Assembly: GCA_964633715.1 (NCBI GenBank) | Contig: CAZWHQ010000011.1 | Location: forward strand, 1-64,000 | Reading direction: 5' to 3' | Origin: JAUWVG01 sp964633715 | GTDB lineage: Bacteria > Acidobacteriota > Aminicenantia > Aminicenantales > Aminicenantaceae | Length of the DNA: 64,000 nucleotides | In this document: piece after piece, positions 54,198-62,607 of the stretch | Layout: each line of letters opens with the position of its first letter | Position numbering within the stretch: the first letter of the stretch is position 1 | Made by a program: the position numbers and the translations under genes | The notes under the pieces: generated by a model | Databases searched by the model: none | What the model saw: only the letters and a program-made list of their open reading frames with translations | What the model was told of the DNA's origin: nothing

Positions 54198-55754
54198 TTA
54201 GTGAAATTGATCAATTTTAATATTGCGCATGTCCAGGCTTGTCCCGAGAACATTTTCCAATCGGGCTAGAGCCAGATTGTAATCCACCAGTGTTTTAATC
54301 TCTTGAGACCTGGTGTTGGCGAGTTCTTCCTGGTATTGAAGTACAAAGTAGTTCGTGGAAAGACCTACGCTTAATTTTTTCTCTTCCGCATCTAATCTCT
54401 TTACAGCATATTGACTGGCGATTTTGAGTGCCGCGTATCTTTTGGCCAGTGATTCGATATCCCGAACAACGTTCCGGACATCCAGCAAGACTTGTTTTTC
54501 CCTGTTTTGAAGTTCGAGAAGGCTTTTCTCGAGTTCCATCTGTGCAGTAATAAGGTTGGCTTTAGTCAAGTAATTGCTGAGAGGGACAGAGAGTGTCAAG
54601 TATACTGACCAGTTGTTGTGCTTGAGTTTGAAGGCATCCCCAAGAGAATTCCAACCACTTTTCTCTTCTTTTCCGATCACGACTCCAAGGAAAGGATTAT
54701 CGTCCAAATAGAGAAGCCTATCACCTGAGATCCCTGGGCTCCAGTATGAAAATTGAAGATCGAGTCCAGGCAGCATCTGGTTTTTGGCCACACTCAAATT
54801 GAGTTCTCTGGTTTTTATTGTCCTCCTGCTCATTAAGAGATCAGGCCGATTAGACAAGGCCGTCTGGATGGCCCCTGACAAAGAGATGCTCTGTTTCTCG
54901 AAACTCGGCCTGTCCAAAGGGATGATTTTTTTCGACTCGAGATCCTCGGCTTCCAAGATGTTGAGGATATTTTTGAGGTTGTCTTCACTTTTCCTGATCA
55001 AGACTTCAGCCTGAAGAACATCCGCCTCTCGAGAAGCGACAACGGCTTCAGCATTGAGGATTTCTATTTCCGCCAGCTTCCCGACTTCCACTTCCTTCTT
55101 GTTCTTGGCAAGTAGATCCTGTGCAAGGCTGAGTGATTGTTCCTTAACACTATAATTTTCTATAGCGTAAACCAGATTCCAGTATGTTTCCTGCACACTG
55201 TAAATGGTCTCCATCAGGACGGATTCAAATTGTCGCTGGGAGACGTCCAGGTTGTTTTGGGCGATAAGGATTTCTCTCCGATTCACCTTGTAACCGAAAT
55301 CCTTCAGAAGAGGTTGGGAAAAATCAAGCTGCAAAGTGCTCCCATAACGCGGATTGATCAGTTGAAACATCTGGTTTGTATCGGATTTGTATCCGCTTAA
55401 AGAGAGGGACAGGTTCCCTCCCGTCTGGAACCGTTTTAGGGCCACAACAGAATAATCCGAGTATTTCGTGATAGATGTTCCGCTTGCTTCAAGAAACCAG
55501 TAAGAAGGGCTTTCCGTGCTCCGGGCTCCATAATTGAGATCAAAACGAGGCATAAATATTTCTTTGGCTCGAGTTACAGACATTTCAGCCAGACCGGGAT
55601 TGATCACCTCAACAGCCAAGCGGAGGTTATTCTCGAGAGCCTTTAGGATACAGTCATCCAACGATAGGGAGAGATTATTTTCTTCTGCAGCCCCACCTGC
55701 ACTGCTAGATAGAACAATAAGGACAACAAGACACAAACTCGTTTTAAATGTCAT
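54198..55754 (-). CDS. TolC-family outer membrane efflux protein
   Basis: A 518-residue outer-membrane channel protein with a signal peptide (about 1-24) and the duplicated OEP domain pattern: LSLDDCILKALENNLRLAVE at the start, long helices with heptads through the middle, and a second copy starting LSGAIQTALSNRPDLLMSR. It should form the outer-membrane exit for a tripartite pump or type I secretion system; an ABC exporter with HlyD adaptor is encoded at 22-27 kb but no pump gene adjoins. It is single on the minus strand, divergent from the GT-C gene. Confidence 0.9.
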   Translation of the reverse strand: MTFKTSLCLVVLIVLSSSAGGAAEENNLSLSLDDCILKALENNLRLAVEVINPGLAEMSVTRAKEIFMPRFDLNYGARSTESPSYWFLEASGTSITKYSDYSVVALKRFQTGGNLSLSLSGYKSDTNQMFQLINPRYGSTLQLDFSQPLLKDFGYKVNRREILIAQNNLDVSQRQFESVLMETIYSVQETYWNLVYAIENYSVKEQSLSLAQDLLAKNKKEVEVGKLAEIEILNAEAVVASREADVLQAEVLIRKSEDNLKNILNILEAEDLESKKIIPLDRPSFEKQSISLSGAIQTALSNRPDLLMSRRTIKTRELNLSVAKNQMLPGLDLQFSYWSPGISGDRLLYLDDNPFLGVVIGKEEKSGWNSLGDAFKLKHNNWSVYLTLSVPLSNYLTKANLITAQMELEKSLLELQNREKQVLLDVRNVVRDIESLAKRYAALKIASQYAVKRLDAEEKKLSVGLSTNYFVLQYQEELANTRSQEIKTLVDYNLALARLENVLGTSLDMRNIKIDQFH

Positions 55755-55930
55755 TTTACGCCTCCAGATACAAATTTTTTAATCAGCGGATTTGATAAAA
55801 CAGTTTATCTTATCACACAAGCTGTCTGTACTTCTCGTCTCGAATATATTATACGTATTTTATGCCATCTATGTTTTCACGAATAGCACGTGAGGCATCC
55901 ATCGACTACTCCAGAACATTTTAGTAAAAG

Positions 55931-58297
55931 ATGAAAAAAACTCCTCAATCTCTGATATATTTCATCCTTTTTTTCTGTTCTCTGCTCCTCGCCTACTTGT
56001 TTTTATTGCTGAGGCAGGCCCACACCTTTACCATCGCAAGCCATTCTTTTCACTTTAATATTTTCCCGTTTATGATAACAACTGTTATCGCTTTTTGTAT
56101 TCTTTGGATAACATTGTTGTTTTGCTCAAAATTATTGGCTTGGCTATTTGACACTAGCCCGATCCGAACATGGAATTTGGGCATCTTGAGCTATATCCCT
56201 CTTTTTTTGCTTGCGCTATTGCCGCTGGTCAATACCCATTACTTAGACCGTGACGATTTTTCCTCGAGAATTGCAGAGTTTGGTTATGCAATTCTTGCCG
56301 GAATTTTCTTTATTAAATTCATGACCTTCCAAAAACTCAAAACAGAAAAACCGGATAAATTGATTCATTTCTGGAAAAAAATATCTTGCTTATCTCTCAA
56401 GAAAAAGCTCGTTATCCTGTTCATTTTGGCTCTGGTAGTATTCAACTTTGGATCCATTATGATGAAAAAGGGAGGCATCAGCTATTCTGGGGATGAACCC
56501 CATTTCCTTCTGATTTCCCACAGCCTTCTCAAGGACGGTGATTTTAAGGTCGCTGCCAACTATGAGAAAAAGGATTACTTGGCCTATTGGCCTGAGGATG
56601 TTTTGCTTCCAGATTTTCATATCGCTCCACAATCAGATGGACATTCCTTTCATTCCCCAGGATTATCTATTCTCCTCCTTCCTTTTTATGCATTCGGACT
56701 CCTTTTTTCAAAGGGAGCAATCTTCTATTCCGTGCGGTTCGGGATGAGTATTTTTGGATCCCTTTTGGGAATCCAATTATTTCTCTTTGTCTTTCAGGAA
56801 TGGAAAAACGAGAAAATCGCGTTTATAACATGGTTAATTTTTAGTTTTTCTGTGCCCATCTTTTTCTTTTCCATTCATCTCTATCCTGAAATTATCCTGG
56901 CACTGTTTTCCCTGACCATTTTTCGTTTGCTTCAATTTTCAGACTCTTGGACAAAATCAAAGCTTTTCTTTATCGGATTTCTTCTGGGCTCCTTTCTCTG
57001 GTTCCACGCAGTCAAGTACATATTTATTCTTTTTCCATTTTTCCTATTTGCCTTGTGGACTCTGCTCAAAAGACAAAAAGTGGGATCAAATATAATGTAC
57101 TTTTTAGCGGGAGCTATCCTTCTTCTTTTTCTCCATACCCTTTTTACTTACTTTGCTTACGGTTCGCTCTCTCCTCTTTCTGTGTCTATAAAAGGGACCA
57201 CTACATCAACCGAATTCCTGACAATGGTGAAAAAAATCTTTTCAGAAGGTCCCTGGAAAGTCAGGCTGGAAACTCTTTTGGGCTATTTTTTCGATCAGAG
57301 AGATGGACTGCTCCTCTATGCACCGGTTTATTTTTTCGGATTTCTGGGAATGATTGAGTTGGGGAAAAGGAATCGTCAGAAGCTGTTAACTCTTCTCTTC
57401 TTAACTGTTCCTTATTTGCTGGCTTATGCTTATTTTACACAAAGGGGAGCCTATGCGCCTCAAGCCAGGACACAGGTTGCCATATTTTGGGTCATGGGCA
57501 TTTTTTTGGCGTATTTTCTTGTCTATAACGCCAAAAAAATATTTACCTATATGTTCTCTGCCGCTCTTTTTATCAGCTATTTTATTATTTTTGTCCTCCT
57601 TAAAAATCCCTGGGCCCTGTACCAGCAGACTACATTTGGAGAAACACAGCGGGCGGGAGAGCTTTTTTTTTATGGGAGCAATCTTCATTTTTATCTACCA
57701 CAGTTTCTGCCGTCCTTTTTAAAAATAGAAAACCGGGGGTGGATCCCAAATTACATCTGGATTTTGGCCTTAGCCCTGTTTATCACTTCCTATATAATCG
57801 TCAAGAAGCATACGTTCAAATTGAAGCACTCCGTTCATGTTATGGCCGTCTGTTTAGTGCTCATGCTGGTCTTTCTGTGGAGAGTCTTTTTTCCTCAATT
57901 CATCCTTGAATCTCCAACAAATATAGTTATGCCGACAAGAGAAAAGCTGACTTTTTATCGATTGGGAGGAGTGATGAGGATGCCCTCACCAGGACAATTC
58001 CATCTGCCAAGAGATAAGCGCTCCTATGTTTTTAATTTTACTTCCTGGCAACCTCTCGATGAATTTGTGCTCAATTTCGGATCTTTGGATGGTGAGTTCG
58101 ATGTAAACATAAAGTACTTTGATTTGAGTCTATTCAAAGGCACGGTCTCTAAAGAGATGAAATCCATTCAAGTGTCTCCTTCCCCCTTTTATCGGTTAAA
58201 TAAACGATATCTCTATCGCTTGAGCATCGAGCTTTTTAAGACATCGGGAGTGATCGCCTACAGCAATCCCTTCCTCTTCTCCTTTGGGCCGAATTAA
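55931..58297 (+). CDS. large polytopic GT-C-type glycosyltransferase candidate
   Basis: A 788-residue protein with about twelve membrane segments and a C-terminal soluble beta-rich tail (about 660-788). The first large outside loop contains SYSGDEPHFLLISHSLLKDG; the acidic GDEPH motif is used by lipid-linked sugar-dependent (GT39/GT-C) transferases. Later loops hold the ideal DGHSFHSPGLSILLLP. It may transfer sugars from polyprenyl phosphate to lipid A, protein or glycan; the acceptor is unknown. Neighbouring genes are tsaD (convergent) and TolC (divergent), so no operon context helps. Confidence 0.75.
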   Translation: MKKTPQSLIYFILFFCSLLLAYLFLLLRQAHTFTIASHSFHFNIFPFMITTVIAFCILWITLLFCSKLLAWLFDTSPIRTWNLGILSYIPLFLLALLPLVNTHYLDRDDFSSRIAEFGYAILAGIFFIKFMTFQKLKTEKPDKLIHFWKKISCLSLKKKLVILFILALVVFNFGSIMMKKGGISYSGDEPHFLLISHSLLKDGDFKVAANYEKKDYLAYWPEDVLLPDFHIAPQSDGHSFHSPGLSILLLPFYAFGLLFSKGAIFYSVRFGMSIFGSLLGIQLFLFVFQEWKNEKIAFITWLIFSFSVPIFFFSIHLYPEIILALFSLTIFRLLQFSDSWTKSKLFFIGFLLGSFLWFHAVKYIFILFPFFLFALWTLLKRQKVGSNIMYFLAGAILLLFLHTLFTYFAYGSLSPLSVSIKGTTTSTEFLTMVKKIFSEGPWKVRLETLLGYFFDQRDGLLLYAPVYFFGFLGMIELGKRNRQKLLTLLFLTVPYLLAYAYFTQRGAYAPQARTQVAIFWVMGIFLAYFLVYNAKKIFTYMFSAALFISYFIIFVLLKNPWALYQQTTFGETQRAGELFFYGSNLHFYLPQFLPSFLKIENRGWIPNYIWILALALFITSYIIVKKHTFKLKHSVHVMAVCLVLMLVFLWRVFFPQFILESPTNIVMPTREKLTFYRLGGVMRMPSPGQFHLPRDKRSYVFNFTSWQPLDEFVLNFGSLDGEFDVNIKYFDLSLFKGTVSKEMKSIQVSPSPFYRLNKRYLYRLSIELFKTSGVIAYSNPFLFSFGPN

Positions 58298-58305
58298 ACA
58301 GATAT

Positions 58306-59337
58306 TTAAGATTTTTTGAATTTTCCGGCTTTTCTGAAGTTTGAAGGGTAAGCGTTTAAATCGAGTGATAAAGGAAAGTCTCCTTCATTTTTAAATTTCT
58401 CCATAGCCAGACCGGCAACCATGGCGGCGTTATCCGTACAAAATTGGGGAGAGGGGATGAAGACCTTAAGTTTTTTTTTATCCGCCATGTTCCGGAAGGC
58501 TTGCCTCAACGCCGTATTCCTGGCCACACCTCCGCAGAGAATTAGTGATTTAGGATTATGGATCTGAATGATTTTTTCGAGGGGGGCAAGGAGCGCGTTT
58601 ACGACGGCATTTTGGAAACTTGCCAGAAAATCATTGAATTGGGAGTGTTCCAAGGAGATCGTTTTGTTTTTAATCGTTTTTAAAGCCGCTGTTTTTAAAC
58701 CGCTGAAGCTGTAAGCCAGGGATTTATCTGTCATACGAGGTAGAGAAAAGGGATATTTTTTCGGATTTCCATTGGCGGCCATCCGGTCGATAATCGGCCC
58801 TCCCGGGTAACCTAATCCGAGATGTTTGGCGATTTTGTCCAGGGCCTCCCCTGCAGCATCGTCTCTTGTTTTTATGAGCAGCTCAAAAGAAAGTTTTTCA
58901 TTCAATAGGTAGAGAGATGTGTGCCCCCCTGAAACAAGAAGCGCCACAGCCGGAAAAGGGATAACTTTATTTTCAAGAAAGGCAGCATGGATGTGGGATT
59001 CCAGATGGTCTACAGGGACTAGAGGTTTTTGGAAATAATAGGCAAGCCCCTTGGCAAAGGAGACACCGATAAGAAGCGACCCGATCAATCCTGGCCCCTG
59101 CGTCACAGCAAAAACATCGATTTGCGGAAGCTTCACCCCCGCTTTATCCAGGCTTTTGCCCACAACATATTCGATGGCCGTGATGTGCTGGCGAGAAGCC
59201 AACTCAGGAACCACTCCTCCAAAAGGGGCATGAATGTCGTCCTGAGATAGGACAATATTGCTCAGAACAAGGTTATTGTTCATTAATACTGATGCAGATG
59301 TTTCGTCACACGAGGTTTCGATCCCAAGGATATACAT
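58306..59337 (-). CDS. tsaD: tRNA N6-adenosine threonylcarbamoyltransferase
   Basis: A 343-residue TsaD (Kae1/Qri7 family), forming t6A37 on tRNAs with TsaB, TsaC and TsaE. The start LGIETSCDETSASVL, the metal-binding HLESHIH histidines, VSGGHTSLYLL, the KIAKHLGLGYPGGPIID segment and GGVARNTALR are all conserved. It is 14 bases downstream of mtnA and probably co-transcribed; convergent with the GT-C gene. Confidence 0.95.
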   Translation of the reverse strand: MYILGIETSCDETSASVLMNNNLVLSNIVLSQDDIHAPFGGVVPELASRQHITAIEYVVGKSLDKAGVKLPQIDVFAVTQGPGLIGSLLIGVSFAKGLAYYFQKPLVPVDHLESHIHAAFLENKVIPFPAVALLVSGGHTSLYLLNEKLSFELLIKTRDDAAGEALDKIAKHLGLGYPGGPIIDRMAANGNPKKYPFSLPRMTDKSLAYSFSGLKTAALKTIKNKTISLEHSQFNDFLASFQNAVVNALLAPLEKIIQIHNPKSLILCGGVARNTALRQAFRNMADKKKLKVFIPSPQFCTDNAAMVAGLAMEKFKNEGDFPLSLDLNAYPSNFRKAGKFKKS

Positions 59338-59351
59338 TGTTTAGCTGTTAT

Positions 59352-60386
59352 CTACGGGCTTTTTTTTAGCTGAAGAAGGCTTTTTTCAAACGGAGGACGG
59401 GCAATTCCGGCTTCTGTGATGACAGCCGAAATGTATCTGGCCGGAGTGACATCAAAGGCCGGATTACACACATCAATTTGAGGCAGAGTGATCAAGCGGC
59501 CATTGATCTTCCGGACTTCCTGAGGATTCCTTTCCTCAATCGGGATTAAAGAGCCATGAGATATCTCAAAATCAATCGTGCTCAGAGGAGCAGCGACATA
59601 GAAGGGCAGATCGTGTTCCTTGGCAAGAACAGCGGTAGTGTAGGTCCCGATTTTGTTGGCTGTGTCTCCATTAAGGGCAATACGATCCGCACCGGTGATC
59701 ACCAGAGAAATCTCTCCTTTCTGCATGAGAGAACCGGCCATACTGTCAGCGATTAAAACCACAGGAATGTTATCCTTGTCCAGCTCCCAGCAAGTCAATC
59801 TGGCTCCCTGCAGAAATGGCCGTGTTTCATCTGCAAAGACTTTCAGAGATTTGCCCTCATCGAAGGCTGCACGGATTACACCAAGAGCGGTTCCATAGCC
59901 CGCCGTAGCGAGGGCGCCGGCATTGCAGTGGGTGAGGATGGAATCACCATCCTTTATGAGGTCTTTGCCCAAACAGCCCATTTTTTTGTTTGTCTCGAGG
60001 TCTTCTTTTTCAATATCTAGGGCTTCCTTCACCAAGATCTGCTGGAGAGAGGAAATCTTTTGTTTGCTGTTCTCAAGGAAAACACCAGACATCCTTTCCA
60101 AGGCCCAGAAAAGATTGCGAGCTGTTGGGCGTGTTCTCTCTAACCGCGAATAAATTCGATCAAACTCTTCGTGCAGAGAGACATGGGGTTTTATGCGAAG
60201 GACCCCCAGCGCCACTCCGAAGGCTGCGGCAACACCGATGGCAGGAGCTCCTCGAATGATCATCTTCTCTATAGCTTGGGCCACCTCCTCATAATCAAAG
60301 CATTCGACATAGACTTCCTTCAACGGAAGTTTTCTCTGGTCGATCATAATGACCTTATTATCGTCCCATTTTATTGCTGGCAGCAT
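59352..60386 (-). CDS. mtnA: S-methyl-5-thioribose-1-phosphate isomerase
   Basis: A 344-residue MtnA of the methionine salvage pathway (eIF2B-like fold), isomerising methylthioribose-1-phosphate to the ribulose form. RGAPAIGVAAAFG, the catalytic cysteine in HCNAGALATAGYGTALG, the catalytic aspartate in ITGADRIALNGDTANKIGTY and the FEISHGSLIPIEERNP end identify it. Other salvage genes are absent in the window. tsaD follows after 14 bases; the lepA remnant lies upstream, 71 bases away. Confidence 0.94.
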   Translation of the reverse strand: MLPAIKWDDNKVIMIDQRKLPLKEVYVECFDYEEVAQAIEKMIIRGAPAIGVAAAFGVALGVLRIKPHVSLHEEFDRIYSRLERTRPTARNLFWALERMSGVFLENSKQKISSLQQILVKEALDIEKEDLETNKKMGCLGKDLIKDGDSILTHCNAGALATAGYGTALGVIRAAFDEGKSLKVFADETRPFLQGARLTCWELDKDNIPVVLIADSMAGSLMQKGEISLVITGADRIALNGDTANKIGTYTTAVLAKEHDLPFYVAAPLSTIDFEISHGSLIPIEERNPQEVRKINGRLITLPQIDVCNPAFDVTPARYISAVITEAGIARPPFEKSLLQLKKSP

Positions 60387-60457
60387 GATTTCCTCATATC
60401 AAAAATACAAAGTATGGAACCCATAGTCAAACTGAATTATTCATAAAAAGGCTTGAA

Positions 60458-61221
60458 TTATTTGACTTTCAGGAGAGCAAGGAAGGCTTCCTGGGGTATC
60501 TCCACACGGCCGACTTTTTTCATGCGCTTTTTGCCTCCCTTCTGTTTTTCCAGAAGTTTCATCTTGCGGGAGTAATCTCCTCCGTAAAGTTTAGCGAGCA
60601 CATCCTTTCTATAAGGAGCAATGGATTCCCGGGCAATCACTTTCTTTCCCAGAGCCGCCTGGAGGGATACTTCAAACTGTTGGCGTGGAATCACGTCTTT
60701 CATTTTCTTGACGAGTTTCCGCCCCATTGGATAGGCTCGATTTTTATGAACAATAAGAGAGAGGGCATCGACGGATTCTCGATTGATAAGAATATCGAGC
60801 CTGACTAGAGCAGCTTCTCTATAACCTGAAAATTCATAGTCCATAGAGGCATAACCTTGAGAGACAGATTTGAGCTGATTGTAAAAGTCAAAAACGATCT
60901 CGTTCATGGGAAGGATGTAGGTGAGGAAGATACGCTGCGAGCGGTTGTGACAAGGTTGAGGTCAAATTCCCGCTCTAACCTTTCCTGGATGATTTCTCTA
61001 TGAAGGAGGCCGAGGAATCCGCATCGGTAGCCAATTCCAAGGGAGGGGGAACTTTCGGGCTCATAGTGGAAGGAAAAATCCACATGGCCGGGAGTATCGA
61101 TCAAATTAAGAATATACTCTTCGCGGGAGGAAAGAGCCCCCGTTTTTTCTAGCAGACGATCAGCCAGAGTCGACTTCCCATGATCTATATGTGCAATTAT
61201 CGAAAAATTCCTAACTTTCAT
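60458..61221 (-). pseudogene. lepA: lepA (EF4) remnant with three internal deletions and a frameshift
   Basis: What is left of a ~600-residue elongation factor 4. The pieces, in order: the N-terminus with the G1 loop (HIDHGKSTLADRLLEKTG, SSRE); then, joined near 61120, the G3 region (LNLIDTPGHVDFS); then, joined near 61072, the segment FHYEPESSPSLGIGYRCGFLG from the middle of the protein through LVTTA; then, joined near 60940, out of frame, LTYILPMNEIVFDFYNQLKS to the C-terminus, which is complete (PQEAFLALLKVK). The G2 (RGITI) and G4 (NKID) motifs and domain II are missing. The transposase stop codon overlaps its ATG. Not functional as EF4, unless the assembly is wrong. Confidence 0.88.
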
Positions 61222-62204
61222 GATTGGGGCCTGACATTGAAAACATGAATTATTTTCTTTATCTTCTCAGATAGATTGGGATCTAGAACTAATTCGCGTT
61301 CCAACTTTTTAATCATACACGTGACTGAAGAAGCATCTTTCTTTAAAAAACTTGATATTTCCACAGTCCTATACCCAGCATATTTTGCAGAGATAAATGC
61401 AAATATTCTCCTTGTTTCAGTAATGGTTCGGATTCGACCTTGACCTAAAATACTATCAGCAGATACTTTAGTTTGTTTTGAAACAATTTTCAATATTTCA
61501 GAAAGAGTTTTCCTTCTGTATATTGAAATATTATTACTCAAATCAATTTTAGGATCATCTGAAATATTTTCCATTTTCGTCTTTACTTTCTCTAAAAATA
61601 TTTTGCTTCCAATAATCTGCCCATCCTTGACATCCTCAAAATTCAATTGCTCAAGACTCTGTGGTCCTTCGAGCACAAATTCATTAAACAACTGTATCGC
61701 TCTGGTCTCATCAGACATAAACATCTCTAAGACAGTTATTTTATTTAGAAATGAACAAACAACACGGTTCAGATAAGCGGCATGACTACACCAAGGATAA
61801 TTCACGGGATTTTCGACTAAACATGCTTCAACTGGATTTCTATGAATATACCGGACAAGAGTTAAAGCAAATCCTTCTTTTTCATAAAGAACCGCTCTAT
61901 ACGGCCCCTGGAAAAGACGTCCAATAGAACCATATTTTTTATGCACATACAGAGCATAGCTTTGCTGAATTCCCTGCATAATTTTAGAAAGGGGAATTTC
62001 ACAAGTTTCAATTGCTAAATGAATATGGTTGGACATAAGAGCATATGCATAGAGAATGAAATGATAGCGATTGTAGTAACGTTTTATGCGATCCAAGTAA
62101 ACGGTGTAATCTTGTTTGTCGTGAAATATTTTCTGCTTATTATTCCCCCGGGCAAACACATGATAAAAAGCGCCTGGAAACTCAATTCGATGAGGTCTTG
62201 GCAT
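61218..62204 (-). CDS. RAYT-type (Y1) transposase with DnaA-like C-terminal domain
   Basis: A 328-residue REP-associated tyrosine transposase. ATG 62204 is preceded by GGAGG; the earlier TTG at 62216 overlaps that site. The HUH-type motif (MSNHIHLAIE), the catalytic tyrosine helix (GIQQSYALYVHKKYGSIGR) and the NPVEACLVENP segment are family marks. The C-terminal ~95 residues (from TLSEILKIVSK, through RRIFAFISAKYAGYRTVEIS) resemble DnaA domain IV, a DNA-binding helix-turn-helix. The last codons (FNVRPQS) are encoded inside the left terminal repeat, and the stop overlaps the lepA ATG by four bases. Confidence 0.87.
   Translation of the reverse strand: MPRPHRIEFPGAFYHVFARGNNKQKIFHDKQDYTVYLDRIKRYYNRYHFILYAYALMSNHIHLAIETCEIPLSKIMQGIQQSYALYVHKKYGSIGRLFQGPYRAVLYEKEGFALTLVRYIHRNPVEACLVENPVNYPWCSHAAYLNRVVCSFLNKITVLEMFMSDETRAIQLFNEFVLEGPQSLEQLNFEDVKDGQIIGSKIFLEKVKTKMENISDDPKIDLSNNISIYRRKTLSEILKIVSKQTKVSADSILGQGRIRTITETRRIFAFISAKYAGYRTVEISSFLKKDASSVTCMIKKLERELVLDPNLSEKIKKIIHVFNVRPQS
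61223..61256 (+). repeat. left terminal inverted repeat of the transposase unit
   Basis: ATTGGGGCCTGACATTGA (61223-61240), five non-matching bases, and TGAATTATTTT (61246-61256). The reverse complement appears at 62270-62303. The repeat begins 1 base outside the lepA ATG. Confidence 0.88.
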
Positions 62205-62269
62205 TTTTCCCTCCAAGTAAAAAAGACGTTAAAAAATGAAAAAAAATCACACTGAAAACGCAAATTTTA

Positions 62270-62303
62270 AAAATAATTCACAATATCAATGTCAGGCCCC
62301 AAT
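62270..62303 (-). repeat. right terminal inverted repeat of the transposase unit
   Basis: AAAATAATTCA (62270-62280), five non-matching bases, then TCAATGTCAGGCCCCAAT (62286-62303), the reverse complement of the left repeat at 61223-61256. Confidence 0.88.
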
Positions 62304-62323
62304 TTCTCCTCAATCTCTTTAGC

Positions 62324-62352
62324 TTGACTTTTAGGGGGGAGTGAAGTAAGTT
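62324..62352 (+). promoter_or_regulatory. possible sigma70-type promoter for tatA
   Basis: TTGACT (62324-62329), 17 bases, and TAAGTT (62347-62352), the second a weak -10. It starts 20 bases outside the transposon end and about 50 bases before the tatA ATG. Tentative. Confidence 0.35.
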
Positions 62353-62403
62353 TTGTACGATAGACGATTGTTGATTCGATAATTAGTTCTCGAGGAGGTT
62401 TAG

Positions 62404-62607
62404 ATGTTTTTTATTGGCCCCGTTGGTCCGACCGAGTTAATTCTCATCATCCTTATCATTGTCATCATTTTTGGCGCAAGAAAACTTCCAGAATTGGGAA
62501 AATCCATGGGAGAAGGCATCAAGAATTTCAAAAAATCAATCGGGTCAAAAGACAAAGATGAAGATAACCCCCCCGAAGAGCCTCATCCTCCTAAAAAGGA
62601 CGAATGA
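62404..62607 (+). CDS. tatA: Sec-independent translocase TatA/E subunit
   Basis: A 67-residue TatA/TatE-type protein: short outside N-terminus (MFFIGPVGPTE), one membrane helix (LILIILIIVIIFGA), the hinge RKLPELGKSMGEGIKNFKKS and a charged tail. An excellent ribosome site (CGAGGAGG) precedes the ATG. It forms the Tat pore with TatC, which is not in the window. At least one Tat substrate, the aldo/keto reductase at 14217, is in the window. It overlaps the methyltransferase start by four bases. Confidence 0.95.
   Translation: MFFIGPVGPTELILIILIIVIIFGARKLPELGKSMGEGIKNFKKSIGSKDKDEDNPPEEPHPPKKDE

Larger units (their letters stand above)
61223..62303 (-). mobile_element. RAYT transposon-like unit (1081 bp) inserted at lepA start
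   Basis: The unit consists of one transposase gene on the minus strand bounded by 34-bp imperfect inverted repeats: 18 bp plus 11 bp identical, separated by five unmatched bases. It occupies the space between the lepA ATG and whatever lay upstream, so it displaced or replaced the lepA promoter. No target-site duplication is visible, in line with RAYT/Y1 transposition. The window holds only this copy. Confidence 0.78.
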
